Shown here in pieces: positions 56,084-64,000 of a stretch of DNA of 64,000 bases. The stretch spans positions 85,329 through 149,328 of the forward strand of contig NZ_JAHNZT010000020.1 of assembly GCF_019039035.1 (NCBI RefSeq). Reading direction: 5' to 3'. The translations under genes and the position numbers were made by a program. The stretch's first letter is position 1. The number at the start of each line of letters is the position of its first letter. Under the pieces are notes generated by a model. The model saw only the letters and a program-made list of their open reading frames with translations. It was not told the DNA's origin and did not search any database. Source of the stretch: Citreicoccus inhibens. Lineage in GTDB: Bacteria > Myxococcota > Myxococcia > Myxococcales > Myxococcaceae.

Positions 56084-58063
56084 GTGAATCGCACGCGATG
56101 GAAGTGGGTGGCAAGACAGGCCGGGAGCGTGGTCTTGCTGGCCTTGGGATTGATGTCGACGGAGGTGCTCGCGCAATGCGCCTATTCGAGCATCCAGGCC
56201 CGGCTCCAGATTTCCTCCACGGGAGGCTGGGTGGCCAGCGGCACGGTCATCCAGGGACAGCGCTTCAAGGTCGGCGTCCTGGTGAATGGCGGCAGCACCC
56301 TGGCGGCGCGCGAGTACGTGGCGCTGCGGCTCACGGGCCCCAGCGGTTTCGAGATTCATCCTCCCGTCAACGGCGTCTATGTCGAGGCGCCCTACAGCGG
56401 GACCTATACGTTCGAGGCCACGTGCAACAACAGCGCGCTGACGTCCTCGGCCACGCTCACCGCGGATGCGCCGAGCCCGGGCACGCCCGCGCCCCAGCGG
56501 CCCAATCTCCACGCGATTGGCTTTCGCTCGGGGACGGAGCTCTACGGCGGATACACCGGGAACCCGACTCAGATTGACGCATGGGATAGGGCGAGCCTGG
56601 AGAAGGTGGTGGAAGCCGGCGCGGTCGCGACACACGTGGGCTTCAGTTGGTCGGACATCGAGCCCGTGCGCGGCGGAGGCTTCAACTGGACGGGCGCGGA
56701 CGCGCAATACGCGCTCGCGCGGGAGAAGGGGCTGGTGGCCTTCGCGTTCAGCGGCATGACGCCCCTGTGGGCGCTGCCCGCGGGAAGGACCGCGCCGCAC
56801 AAGTCTCCGCCGGATCCGCAGTACACGGCGGACTTCCAGTACTTCTTCCGAGAACTGTCGGCGCGCTACTGCCACAAGGTCCGTTACTACGAGTTCTGGA
56901 ACGAGCAGAACGGCTGCGGGTGGATCGACGACCAGTGCTCGAACGGGCAGCAGGCCCAGGCGGAGCTGTACGCGGATTGGTTGAAGCTCTGGTACGTGGC
57001 GATGAAGGAGGGGTGCCCGGACGTGGTGCTCGCCACGGGAGGGCTGGATTGCGCCAGCTACACGGGCCCCACGGCGTGCAGTGACTACCTGGGGTGGATC
57101 TACAACCGCGTCGGTGGAGAGTACTTCGACGCCGTGTCCATCCATCCGTATGGACAGAAGCTGCCGACGAGCGACTCGGATCCATACCTGAACATCGACG
57201 CGCTCCAGAACGTGCGCGCGGTGATGGTCAACCATGGGCAACCCTGGAAGAAGATCTGGGCGGACGAGTGGGGCTACAACACGCCCGCGGAGCTGGAGGG
57301 CCTCAAGGGGCGGATGATCGAGCGGGCCCTGAATTGGTTCGAGGATCCGGCACACGACTATGTCTTCCAGTCGCGCTACCTGACGGTGCAGGACACGGGC
57401 GAGCAGCCGGTGAACCACAACTATGGCTTGTGTGACATCAACGCCGCGTTGAGCCCTCCCGTGTTGACGCCGCGCGCGGGGCATCAGGCCTACCGCGAGC
57501 ATCTGCTCGGCGTGGGGGGAACGAGCCTCCCGCTGCAGAACGCGACGATGGAGTTCAACACCACGCCGCAGTACGGCGGACTGGCGAGCTGGGGCCCCAA
57601 CGGTGGATGGGCGAACTCCGAGCAATTTCCGCGTCCGGCCAGCCAGTTCCTTGGGCAGATGTTCGGCTTCTACTCGGCGGGGACGGCGGAGACGGTGGGG
57701 CAGTTGCTCCCCAATCACCGGTTCCAGGCAGGGAAGACGTATGTCTTCAAGAGCTGGGCGCACGGCGGCGGTGACAACACCGGAGTGCTGCCGTACCAGC
57801 TTGGCTACGCGCAGACGGATGGGAGCCTGTCCTCGTGGGCCCCACTCGCCACGCAGCTGTACGCGGTGGGCAACACGTGGTTCGAGACGGCTGGGGTGAC
57901 CTACACAGTGCCGGCCGGAAGCCCCGCCATCGGGAAGCAGATCATCGTCCGGTTCGGCAAGGGGAGCGACGGCGGCATGAGCGACATCTGGTTCGACAAC
58001 CTGAGCCTGGACGATGCGCTGACTCGGGTGCGCGCCATCCCGTCGTCTCCGCGTCCTGGATGA
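56084..58063 (+). CDS. Secreted glycoside hydrolase, clan GH-A (GH39/GH5-like)
   Basis: 659 aa, GTG start with CGAGGAG upstream. Signal peptide about 1-30. A beta-sandwich domain (32-128) is followed by a TIM-barrel (about 140-490). The acid/base Glu274 lies in YYEFWNEQNG and the nucleophile Glu395 in WADEWGYNT, the two-glutamate pattern of clan GH-A. The C-terminal domain (about 510-650) looks like a carbohydrate-binding jelly roll (ATMEFNTTPQYGGLASW, FDNLSLDDAL). It probably degrades plant or microbial polysaccharide outside the cell; the substrate is not readable. Confidence 0.88.
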   Translation: MNRTRWKWVARQAGSVVLLALGLMSTEVLAQCAYSSIQARLQISSTGGWVASGTVIQGQRFKVGVLVNGGSTLAAREYVALRLTGPSGFEIHPPVNGVYVEAPYSGTYTFEATCNNSALTSSATLTADAPSPGTPAPQRPNLHAIGFRSGTELYGGYTGNPTQIDAWDRASLEKVVEAGAVATHVGFSWSDIEPVRGGGFNWTGADAQYALAREKGLVAFAFSGMTPLWALPAGRTAPHKSPPDPQYTADFQYFFRELSARYCHKVRYYEFWNEQNGCGWIDDQCSNGQQAQAELYADWLKLWYVAMKEGCPDVVLATGGLDCASYTGPTACSDYLGWIYNRVGGEYFDAVSIHPYGQKLPTSDSDPYLNIDALQNVRAVMVNHGQPWKKIWADEWGYNTPAELEGLKGRMIERALNWFEDPAHDYVFQSRYLTVQDTGEQPVNHNYGLCDINAALSPPVLTPRAGHQAYREHLLGVGGTSLPLQNATMEFNTTPQYGGLASWGPNGGWANSEQFPRPASQFLGQMFGFYSAGTAETVGQLLPNHRFQAGKTYVFKSWAHGGGDNTGVLPYQLGYAQTDGSLSSWAPLATQLYAVGNTWFETAGVTYTVPAGSPAIGKQIIVRFGKGSDGGMSDIWFDNLSLDDALTRVRAIPSSPRPG

Positions 58064-58273
58064 CGCGCTGGGCGGAGCGAGCCGGCGAGGCCGCGTGCAC
58101 ACGCCCTCGCCGGCTCCTTCCGCGTCACGCCTGGACTGGATGGGGGCGGGCGCCGGACACGCGAACGTCCGGCCCACACGCCGCCTGTCTTGTCGCCTGC
58201 TGCCTGTCATGGCGTGGGGGAGGGGGATGCTCATGTTCCCGACGATCGCAGCGCCCCCAAGGAGGGACACGCC

Positions 58274-59155
58274 ATGGACGGACAGCTCCAGTCATCGCGG
58301 CCGAGCACCAGCGACCAGATCTCGGGTGCCTATCTCACCACGCGGGACGGCACGCAGCTCTACTTCAAGGACTGGGGGCCCAAGGATGGGCAGCCCGTGG
58401 TCTTCTCGCATGGATGGCCGCTGAGCGCGGATGCCTTCGAGGACCAGATGAGCTTCCTGGCCAGCCATGGGTATCGAACCATCGCGCACGACCGCCGAGG
58501 GCATGGTCGCTCGTCGCAGCCATGGGGTGGCCATGACATGGACACCTACGCGGACGACCTCGCCGAGTTGACCGCGGCGCTCGACTTGCGCAAGGCCATT
58601 CACGTGGGCCACTCGACGGGAGGTGGCGAGGTCGCGCGCTACATCGGTCGTCATGGCACGACGCGGGTAGCGAAGGCGGTGCTCATTGGCGCGGTGCCGC
58701 CCATCATGATCAAGACGGACTGGCATCCGAACGGCTTGCCCATGAAGGTCTTTGACGACATCCGCGCGGGAGTTCGCGACGACCGCTCCACCTATTTCTG
58801 GGAGCTGAGCATGCCGTTCTACGGCTTCAATCGCCCGGGAGCGAAGGTCTCCGAAGGATTGAGGGAGAGCTTCCGGCTCCAGGGCCTCATGGGAGGGCTG
58901 CCCGCGATGTACGACTGCGTGAAGGCGTTCTCGGAGACGGACTTCCGCGAGGACCTGGCGCGCATGAACATCCCGACCCTGGTGATGCACGGAGACGCGG
59001 ACCAGATCGTCCCCTTCGAGGGCGCGGGCAAGCTGACGGCCACGCTGGTGAAGGGCGCCACGCTGAAGGTCTATCCGGGCGCTCCGCACGGCCTGTGTTC
59101 GACGTTGAAGAACGACATCAACCGAGACCTGCTGGCGTTCATCCGAGGCAACTGA
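58274..59155 (+). CDS. Alpha/beta hydrolase, non-heme chloroperoxidase type
   Basis: 293 aa starting at the ATG at 58274, after GGAGGGACACGCC. Motifs: oxyanion SHGWPLSAD, nucleophile Ser114 in [18 protein letters not shown], acid Asp in [11 protein letters not shown], base His in GAPHGL. This is the cofactor-free haloperoxidase (perhydrolase) family; true in-vivo role is usually esterase-like. The first 17 residues precede the family's usual start and may be disordered. No signal peptide. Convergent with the MpaB-like gene. Confidence 0.92.
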   Translation: MDGQLQSSRPSTSDQISGAYLTTRDGTQLYFKDWGPKDGQPVVFSHGWPLSADAFEDQMSFLASHGYRTIAHDRRGHGRSSQPWGGHDMDTYADDLAELTAALDLRKAIHVGHSTGGGEVARYIGRHGTTRVAKAVLIGAVPPIMIKTDWHPNGLPMKVFDDIRAGVRDDRSTYFWELSMPFYGFNRPGAKVSEGLRESFRLQGLMGGLPAMYDCVKAFSETDFREDLARMNIPTLVMHGDADQIVPFEGAGKLTATLVKGATLKVYPGAPHGLCSTLKNDINRDLLAFIRGN

Positions 59156-59172
59156 CCCGGAGTCACCACATG

Positions 59173-59207
59173 CCAGTGGGGCGGGGGCAACTGCTCTGCC
59201 CCACCGG
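59173..59207. terminator. Bidirectional hairpin
   Basis: Arms CCAGTGGGGC and GCCCCACCGG pair with one mismatch around a 15-base loop in the convergent gap between the hydrolase and the MpaB-like gene. Confidence 0.6.
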
Positions 59208-59249
59208 CATCCATCGAGCGGGCGCAAAGCGCGATGAGGTCCGCTGGCT

Positions 59250-60338
59250 TCATTGTCCCCGAAAGTAGCGAAACCACCTGGGCGTACTGCGCAGCTGCGT
59301 GACCAGCCATGCGGGCAGGAACGTGGCCAGATCGAGGGCCGTCCAGTTGTCGGGCTGGACACGGTTCGAGGCGTTGAAGGCGTTGTGCAGCGCGGGGTTC
59401 AACTGCCGGAAGCCGGGCTGTGTGCGGGTGAGGTCGTGCGGATTGCCTCGGCATTCGCCGTTCGCGAAGAACCAGTACCACATCTCCTCGGCTTCATCGT
59501 GGTCGTGCGGAATGAGGGCGGCCGACAGTCCGAGCAGTGAGCCGAAGATCCTCCAGAAGTAATACCAGCGGGCCTCGTCGAAGGCGTAACCCTGGGGCTG
59601 GTTCTGCTGCTTGTCTCGCCACACCTGCGCGGGCACATACGAGAAGGTCAGCAGCGTGAAGGCCACGCCGCTTTGATTGTAGAGCGGCCGCCCCGCGTTC
59701 ATGTATTGCTTCAACAGGCGGTTGTGCATCATCCCGAGCAGCAGCGTCGTGAGCAGGCTTCGCTTTTGATAGAGCGAGCGCCAGACTCCATTCATGTTGC
59801 CCCAGAGGATGCGGAGCATGACGCGGGCTGTCTCCATGACCCGGTAGCGCAAGACCGTGGGGTTCTGGAAGTGCGGGAGGCGGGCGAACAGCGTTTCGAT
59901 GTCCCGGTGAAGATAGGTCGCCTTGAAGGAGAATCCGTTGAGGGTGTTGACGGAGGGCACTTGGGCGAAGACGTAGAAGGCTTCGTCCCGGGCCGCCTCG
60001 AAGGCATCCGCGAAGGCGTCCGCGGTGGGATGACCGACGATGTTGGCCACATCCGCGGCGCGAGCGCTGTTGAACAGGGCGCGTGCCAGCTCGCGATCGC
60101 CATAGGAGGTACCCCACCAGCCTTCCAGCGCGGCGAACGCGCTGACCGAGGGGCGGTAGCTCGGGGCGCCGGTCAAGGGAGTGGACCCTTGATGGGCCGT
60201 ATCCCAATGCTGGCGGAGCGAGAACATCAACTGCTGCTGCGCCGAGTACATCGCCGAGTAAAGGGAGTCATGTGCCGGCAGAGCCGTATGGAGCAGATGA
60301 CTCACATCCTGACCACGAACGAGGAAGGGCGGGGGCAT
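59250..60338 (-). CDS. Hypothetical protein, possible MpaB/DUF2236-type oxygenase
   Basis: 362 aa, all-alpha, rich in Trp, Tyr and His, no signal. Distinct stretches such as VLRYRVMETARVMLRILWGN, TYLHRDIETLF and ARWYYFWRIFGSLLGLSAAL followed by IPHDHDEAEEMW recall the heme-binding DUF2236/latex-clearing-protein helices, in which His and a Lys or Asp ligate heme. The similarity is remote, so the assignment is tentative. Convergent with the haloperoxidase-like gene. Confidence 0.7.
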   Translation of the reverse strand: MPPPFLVRGQDVSHLLHTALPAHDSLYSAMYSAQQQLMFSLRQHWDTAHQGSTPLTGAPSYRPSVSAFAALEGWWGTSYGDRELARALFNSARAADVANIVGHPTADAFADAFEAARDEAFYVFAQVPSVNTLNGFSFKATYLHRDIETLFARLPHFQNPTVLRYRVMETARVMLRILWGNMNGVWRSLYQKRSLLTTLLLGMMHNRLLKQYMNAGRPLYNQSGVAFTLLTFSYVPAQVWRDKQQNQPQGYAFDEARWYYFWRIFGSLLGLSAALIPHDHDEAEEMWYWFFANGECRGNPHDLTRTQPGFRQLNPALHNAFNASNRVQPDNWTALDLATFLPAWLVTQLRSTPRWFRYFRGQ

Positions 60339-60722
60339 TGGAGCAGATTACCCCATTCTCGTCGCGACGCCTCACGGGTGCACATTTCCGACGAGGGACA
60401 TCGGGCCCACAATCCTGCCAATGGCCGCACCTACGCGGGCTTGGCTGCTTGGGGCTTGAGTCCCGCCTCCCCCGACCCTCACTCTTGCGGCGAGACGCAA
60501 GGGCCAGCAACAGGCGCTCACCCGCTGAGTTCGGCCGCGTGGAATCAATGACGCCGTGGTGTTTGTCGTTCTTGGGCGGGACCTTGAAGTCCAATCCCAT
60601 GGATTGCATGGGGCCCTGGCACTGTCCAGCTTGGTTTCGGAAGATGCGGTTGATGCGGTCTGCCGCCGAGGGCGCATTGCCAATGCTGCCTCTTCATCAA
60701 GATGCGCCCCAGATGAGGTGAT
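60339..60722. other. Gene-poor spacer
   Basis: 384 bp with several overlapping frames in all directions but no domain and no usable ribosome site. Here the strong GC third-position pattern seen elsewhere disappears. It looks like degraded or non-coding sequence. Confidence 0.5.
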
Positions 60723-61169
60723 TCAGGCCCTGGGCGTCGACGTGGGCGCAGCGGGCTTGGCGGCAGAGACGCGGGTCGCCATGGTCCACAGCAGGGCTTG
60801 GAAGCGCTCGGGTGCCTTCTCTGGCTTGATCCGATCGTAGACGTCGAGAAGCTGGTCATTTGGAACTTGGGCGTACGCCGGCGCCTCGGCGGGCTCTGTT
60901 TCTGGGATGGCGGCGCGATGCCTGGCGACGATCGCGGCCATCTCTTGGAGGTCAGGCGGGCCTCGGTTCGGAAACCTGGCCAGGGCCGCTCTGCGGAACG
61001 CTGTTCGCGCCAGTCCCACGCCGATCAAGGTTTGAAGGACCAGTCCGACAACAGTGCCCGGGACCCCGGGCCCCTGGCTGTCCGCGATGATCGCCAGATT
61101 GATCAAACCCAGGAAGCACGTCACTCCCAAGGCTACCCAGCCGCCAATCTCCCACCAGGTTTCTCGCAC
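60723..61169 (-). CDS. Small membrane protein
   Basis: 148 aa from the GTG at 61169, which has GGGAGGACGAA as ribosome site. Two transmembrane helices (about 6-26, VALGVTCFLGLINLAII, and 35-52, TVVGLVLQTLIGVGL) are followed by a cytoplasmic helix-rich tail (AALARFPNRGPPDLQEMAAI, LLDVYDRIKPEKAPERFQALL). The frame is open upstream to 61340 without features. No family recognised. Isolated in the gene-poor right-hand zone. Confidence 0.65.
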   Translation of the reverse strand: MRETWWEIGGWVALGVTCFLGLINLAIIADSQGPGVPGTVVGLVLQTLIGVGLARTAFRRAALARFPNRGPPDLQEMAAIVARHRAAIPETEPAEAPAYAQVPNDQLLDVYDRIKPEKAPERFQALLWTMATRVSAAKPAAPTSTPRA

Positions 61170-61759
61170 TTCGTCCTCCCCTTGTGAGGTCGAACAGTGC
61201 TCGACGGTGACTCGATTGTGCAAGGGGTGACCTGCTGGCGGAGGCTCCCCGTGCAATCGCTTCGCTCGGGGTTGGCAAGGCCTGCCATGGCGAAGCGGGC
61301 AACGCCATGCATGCCATTGAGACACGCATGACAAGATCACAAGGCTACGACTCGCTCTGCCCCCGTCGCATGCCGAGTGACTTCATCTTCTTGAAGAAGT
61401 CTGAACCGAGGGCCGTGATTCGCGATCAGGTCGAGGGGCAGGAAGGCGCGAGACGAGCGGGAAGAAAGAACAGGGGCACCTCTCGTTCGGCTCTGTGTGC
61501 GCAGAAGACCTGAGAGCGAGAAGGCCCTGCCCGAGGGCAAAGGTAGGCAGTGGTTGAGGAGAAAGCGGCGGCAAGCGCTGCTTCGGTGGGCAGCCCGGAG
61601 CGGCTGCCCACTCACAGTGGGCAGCCCGGAGCGGCTGCCCACTCACCTCCCGCAGATGCCAGGCGGTGGCGGCCGTGGGACGAGGGGCCTCGTGCCACGC
61701 CGTCGCCACGCTGCTTCGGGTATATTCGGCAGCGAGGAGCCCAGCGAAGAGGTGGTGGG
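61170..61759. other. Non-coding stretch with twin hairpins
   Basis: 590 bp between two hypothetical genes. The only clear structure is the identical hairpin pair at 61586-61642. The remaining sequence has short overlapping frames and no recognisable domain. Confidence 0.5.
61586..61642. repeat. Two identical 26-bp palindromic hairpins in tandem
   Basis: Unit GTGGGCAGCC-CGGAGC-GGCTGCCCAC occurs at 61586-61611 and again at 61617-61642, separated by TCACA. Each unit is a perfect 10-bp stem with a 6-base loop. This head-to-tail arrangement differs from the single terminators elsewhere in the window. Confidence 0.9.
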
Positions 61760-62122
61760 ATGGCAGTGTATCATAGTTTTGTTGAATATGCGGGACGCAC
61801 CCGCTTCACCCGTGATGGCGCGTTGATTGTTTTCGTTGAGCGACTGCAGGAATGGGTCGCGCAGCACGGAGATGAGCGATGCGTAGAACTCTTACGTCCG
61901 CTGTGTGATGAGTGGCTCGTGTTCACCAACGAGATGCCGCCAGGGTGTAAGTCGTTGTTTCTGGAAAAGTATGTGCGCGACGAAGAGACGCTCGTGGTGC
62001 TCGTGTCGGCCGTTAGGGGTGTTCAGCAGTCTCTGCGTGGAGTGGGGCCGGACTTCCTGCTTCAAGCGAGCGGGGCTTGGCTTGAGGCCCTCGAAGGGCC
62101 ATCGAGGGAGGGCGACGGTTGA
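61760..62122 (+). CDS. Small acidic protein of unknown function
   Basis: 120 aa, start ATG preceded by GAGGTGGTGGG. Hydrophilic, with no signal or membrane segment and no domain I recognise. Segments VFVERLQEWVAQHGDERCVE and RGVQQSLRGVGPDFLLQASG suggest an all-helical fold. Its composition (more A/T, e.g. GVYHS-like Tyr/Phe content) differs from core genes. Size and charge resemble small immunity or antitoxin-like proteins, but no toxin partner is next to it, so this is only a possibility. Confidence 0.6.
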   Translation: MAVYHSFVEYAGRTRFTRDGALIVFVERLQEWVAQHGDERCVELLRPLCDEWLVFTNEMPPGCKSLFLEKYVRDEETLVVLVSAVRGVQQSLRGVGPDFLLQASGAWLEALEGPSREGDG

Positions 62123-62229
62123 GTCTCGCGATCCGTATGAGTTGCTCACGCAAGTCCTCTCCGGTGCGTTGTGGTGATCCATCGCTCAGTCTTGGTCCGC
62201 GGGATGTTGGCAGCGTCGGTAGCTGCTGA

Positions 62230-62270
62230 AAACGACAAGGGCCCAGACGGCATGTCCGCGCCCTCGGGTG
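62230..62270 (-). terminator. Terminator-like element, copy A
   Basis: 41-base element. Read on the minus strand, the GC stem is followed by CTTGTCGTTTTC, a T-rich tail. It begins 21 bases after the stop of the minus-strand gene 62292-62564, as its probable terminator. A related copy lies at 63478-63518. Confidence 0.6.
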
Positions 62271-62291
62271 TTGCCTCGTACTGCGCGCGCG

Positions 62292-62564
62292 TCAGCCCTT
62301 CTTTGCGGTCTTCCGCGCGCGGCGGGGCGCGGTCTTTTTCGCCGCCTTGCGCGCGGGCTTCCGGGCCGGACGCCTCATCGGCTCAGGCGGGTGCTCCGCA
62401 AGCGCCTCCGTGAGCAGGTACATGCCTGCCGTGGTCCGCACTTGTTGGCCGACCCACTCGACGATGCGCTTGAGGCGCCACGCAGGATGCGCACCCGAGA
62501 ACGATGTGCGGATGCCAAATACCTCGGCGTTGAAGTGCCAGCACTCGATGTTAGCACCGAGCAC
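62292..62564 (-). CDS. Small protein with Lys/Ala/Arg-rich tail
   Basis: 90 aa with a GTG start at 62564 (an in-frame stop lies upstream at about 62619-62621, and no ATG occurs between). The first 50 residues are mixed (HFNAEVFGIRTSFSGAHPAW), then VEWVGQQVRTTAGMYLLTEAL. The last 35 residues are a histone-H1-like basic tail (RRPARKPARKAAKKTAPRRA). The short N-part could be the remains of a longer gene. Low-confidence gene; followed by a plausible terminator. Confidence 0.45.
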   Translation of the reverse strand: MLGANIECWHFNAEVFGIRTSFSGAHPAWRLKRIVEWVGQQVRTTAGMYLLTEALAEHPPEPMRRPARKPARKAAKKTAPRRARKTAKKG

Positions 62565-62726
62565 CAGCCGAAGGAGTCGTATTCGCTGTTGCGACGACCG
62601 CCTGCGCGCGGGGGATGATCAGCTCTCCCTCGCGAGCGGCAGCGGGTGAGGTTACCGCCTCTTCTGGATGTACAACGCCAGGTCTCCTGAAGTAACTAGG
62701 ATCGCGGTACAGATTAGCCTTAGCCC

Positions 62727-63089
62727 TCACTCACCAAAGGCAAACCACTGTATCCGCGCCCAGTAGACCGTGCAGTCGGCCCAGGTTCCGACTTCGATGA
62801 CACAGTTGCTGGAGTAGACTTCGTTGACTCGCATGCTGACTCGATTTCCACCACCACCACCTCTCATGTCGAAGCCAGTAATGCCGATGTGGACGAGGGG
62901 TGGACCGCTGAAAGTCATTCCGAAGTTGATCGAGAACAGGCGGGGTGAATTCGCATCTCGGATGTCACGAACTTCGAGGATGCCCGAGCGACCCACCAGT
63001 GAAGCGAATCTGACTGCATCGTTGACGTTGTTGATGGGGGTCGTGAGCCACTTGGGTCCGACTTCTCCGTCGAGATGGGTGTCTGACAT
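62727..63089 (-). CDS. H-type lectin domain protein
   Basis: 120 aa from the ATG at 63089, which has an AAGGAGAAACG ribosome site. The C-terminal 70 residues match the six-stranded H-type lectin domain: FSINFGMTFSGPPLVHIGIT, then a Gly-rich loop and VIEVGTWADCTVYWARIQW, ending in AFGE. Proteins with this domain bind sugars such as N-acetylgalactosamine and hexamerise in eukaryotes. The N-terminal 40 residues are specific. No signal peptide is visible, so export, if any, would be by another route. Confidence 0.85.
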   Translation of the reverse strand: MSDTHLDGEVGPKWLTTPINNVNDAVRFASLVGRSGILEVRDIRDANSPRLFSINFGMTFSGPPLVHIGITGFDMRGGGGGNRVSMRVNEVYSSNCVIEVGTWADCTVYWARIQWFAFGE

Positions 63090-63477
63090 CGTTTCTCCTT
63101 GAGGAAGGTCTGGGTATTCTTGTCTTTCGTGCTGGCGGGCGGGATTGTCTTTTGGTGTTGATGATTGACTGAATTTGACTAGTCGCAAGATGCGATGGGT
63201 TCTCCATGCTGCACGGAGTCGCGGTTCGAAGAGACACGTTGGGTAGAGGGGCCTCCGAGTTTCTTTTCAGCGGCGGAAATTGCCGGGATCGAAGAAACCC
63301 AAACGTCGCGGGCTCCAAAGCGAAATGCGCACCTCCGTCCTGGGGTGGTAGCTTCGGTAGGGGTTGTGACATGCCCTGGAATTTTCGGACCGTCTGAAGC
63401 TTGAGAGGATGCCGCTCCATTGCGCCAGCGCCCCGAAGGCTCGGCGCGGGCGAGCCGGCACTCACTCTCGCGTGCGG

Positions 63478-63518
63478 AAACGACAAGTGCCCGGGCGGAT
63501 TGTCCGAGCCCTTGAGTG
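63478..63518 (-). terminator. Terminator-like element, copy B
   Basis: 33 of 41 bases match copy A at 62230-62270. On the minus strand it is a GC stem (9 of 11 pairs) followed by a CTTGTCGTTTCC tail. No minus-strand gene ends just upstream of it now, so it may be an orphan terminator left by a lost gene. Confidence 0.5.
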
Positions 63519-63542
63519 CGTTCACCGATAGGGCGTTAGGTA

Positions 63543-63606
63543 CTGTCTGATGGATGCAGGTGGCGCAAGTAGGTGTAGATGAGCGCCACCTGCATCACTT
63601 AGACAG
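63543..63606. repeat. Long inverted repeat
   Basis: Outer arms CTGTCT (63543-63548) and AGACAG (63601-63606), plus perfect 14-bp inner arms GATGCAGGTGGCGC (63553-63566) and GCGCCACCTGCATC (63583-63596), with symmetrical 4-base interruptions and a 16-base loop. It could be the end of a mobile element, a structured RNA or a terminator. Confidence 0.85.
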
Positions 63607-63630
63607 GGTCTAAACCAGAAGTCACGAAAC

Positions 63631-63642
63631 CTAGGCGCCTAG
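63631..63642. repeat. 12-bp palindrome CTAGGCGCCTAG
   Basis: Perfect palindrome ending in CTAG just before the presumed IS701 boundary. IS701-family elements insert at YTAR-type 4-bp targets, so the last CTAG (63639-63642) is a plausible target duplication. Confidence 0.5.
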
Positions 63643-64000
63643 TACTACCCGGTCAGATGAATCGAGCGTGGGCGCCCCGTGTTGAAGGAGCATGACGCCC
63701 ACACAGTTGCGCAAGCTCGACCGGGAGCTGAGCGGGTTTCTGGAGTCGATGACGGAAGGAATGGGCCGGAGCGAGAGGCGTCGTGCCCTCGGCGGCTACC
63801 TTACCGGCCTACTGCTCGACGGAGAGCGCAAGAGTATCGAGCCCATGGCGGCTCGGCTCGTAGAAGCGCCTGAGCAAGCAGAAGCCATGCGCCAGAGGCT
63901 TCAGCAGTGTGTGTCCAGCGCGGCATGGGACGACTCCGAGATGCGGCGGCGTCTTGCGCGGAGTCTCGAGCACGAGTTGCCGGGCTTGGAGGCCCTCGTC
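63643..64000 (+). mobile_element. IS701-family insertion sequence, left end only
   Basis: Boundary placed after CTAG at 63642, 49 bp before the transposase start, by analogy with the usual IS701 leader length. The element runs past the right edge of the window. The right end and target duplication cannot be checked here. Confidence 0.45.
63692..64000 (+). CDS. IS701-family transposase, 5' part
   Basis: The frame is open from the ATG at 63692 to the end of the window (103 codons). GAAGGAG precedes the ATG. The translation begins MTPTQLRKLDRELSGFLESM and includes YLTGLLLDGERKSIEPMAAR, the N-terminal signature of IS701 DDE transposases, then the helical RQRLQQCVSSAAWDDSEM. Catalytic residues lie beyond the window. 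No frameshift or stop appears in the visible part. Confidence 0.85.
   Translation, partial: MTPTQLRKLDRELSGFLESMTEGMGRSERRRALGGYLTGLLLDGERKSIEPMAARLVEAPEQAEAMRQRLQQCVSSAAWDDSEMRRRLARSLEHELPGLEALV

Larger units (their letters stand above)
63090..63691. other. Gene-poor junction before the IS element
   Basis: 602 bp between the lectin gene and the transposase. It holds terminator copy B, a long inverted repeat, a 12-bp palindrome and the presumed IS701 end. There is no supported gene. GC content and codon pattern are irregular, as expected for a patchwork of insertions. Confidence 0.6.

Noticed and set aside
60339..60722. Possible small genes in several frames
   Set aside because: No frame has a good start, domain or codon pattern; conflicting frames overlap.
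61760..62122. Toxin-immunity module
   Set aside because: The protein has a size and charge that would fit, but no toxin or secretion-linked gene is adjacent.

Overview
The window is very GC-rich (third codon positions almost always G or C). It carries a delta-proteobacterial core-gene set together with families typical of myxobacteria: DUF4388, an MXAN_5187-like protein, TSP3-repeat OmpA lipoproteins, FHA-GGDEF, many lipoproteins and many sensor kinases. It is most likely a chromosomal segment of a Myxococcus/Corallococcus-type organism. No plasmid or phage core genes are visible. Genes lie on both strands in short operons, often separated by perfect GC hairpins.

Layout. 1-5540 is a loosely packed accessory-looking stretch: an apparently exported haloalkane dehalogenase with a divergent LysR regulator, a SnoaL-like lipoprotein and a 621-aa zinc-ribbon protein of unknown function. 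It ends at the 3' side of a CAU-anticodon tRNA, probably Ile2. 5669-12958 holds an alkyltransferase-like protein and the macromolecular-synthesis operon rpsU-yqeY-dnaG-rpoD (minus strand), then a HEAT-repeat protein. 12971-23796 holds FHA-GGDEF, asparaginase, a Cys-rich/DsbA fusion, a DUF4388 protein, TruD, a DUF4398-OmpA lipoprotein pair, a HEAT-DUF1460 pair, a zinc-ribbon protein, a lone receiver and a ribosome hibernation factor. 23930-34172 is envelope-centred: a Pro-rich membrane protein and a tight minus-strand run TPR / PBP1A / FG-GAP protein / substrate-binding-like protein / NtrY-like kinase. 34364-41657 holds exonuclease III, small Cys proteins, a GMC oxidase, an OmpA protein, a dGTPase and a LytS/LytTR pair. 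41654-55743 holds a degenerate metallo-beta-lactamase-fold protein, a SRAP protein, a TetR/SDR divergent pair, a 2-oxoglutarate dehydrogenase E1 coupled to a LysR gene, a large hybrid kinase, a short Hsp70 and a GIY-YIG pair.

56084-64000 is the second accessory zone. It has a secreted glycoside hydrolase, a haloperoxidase-type hydrolase, a possible MpaB-type oxygenase, orphan small proteins, twin identical hairpins, an H-type lectin, two copies of a terminator-like element, and an IS701-family transposase cut by the window edge. Coding density and the usual codon pattern drop sharply after about 60.3 kb.

How the genes work together. The clearest functional groups are gene-expression initiation (rpsU-yqeY-dnaG-rpoD plus hpf and truD) and cell-wall growth with sensing (the PBP1A operon). 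The least explained are the 621-aa protein, the PBP1A-linked sensory genes, the GIY-YIG pair and the right-hand island. I did not find a complete, clearly new defence or mobile system; the best leads are in the findings. All family assignments come from reading motifs, not from database searches.
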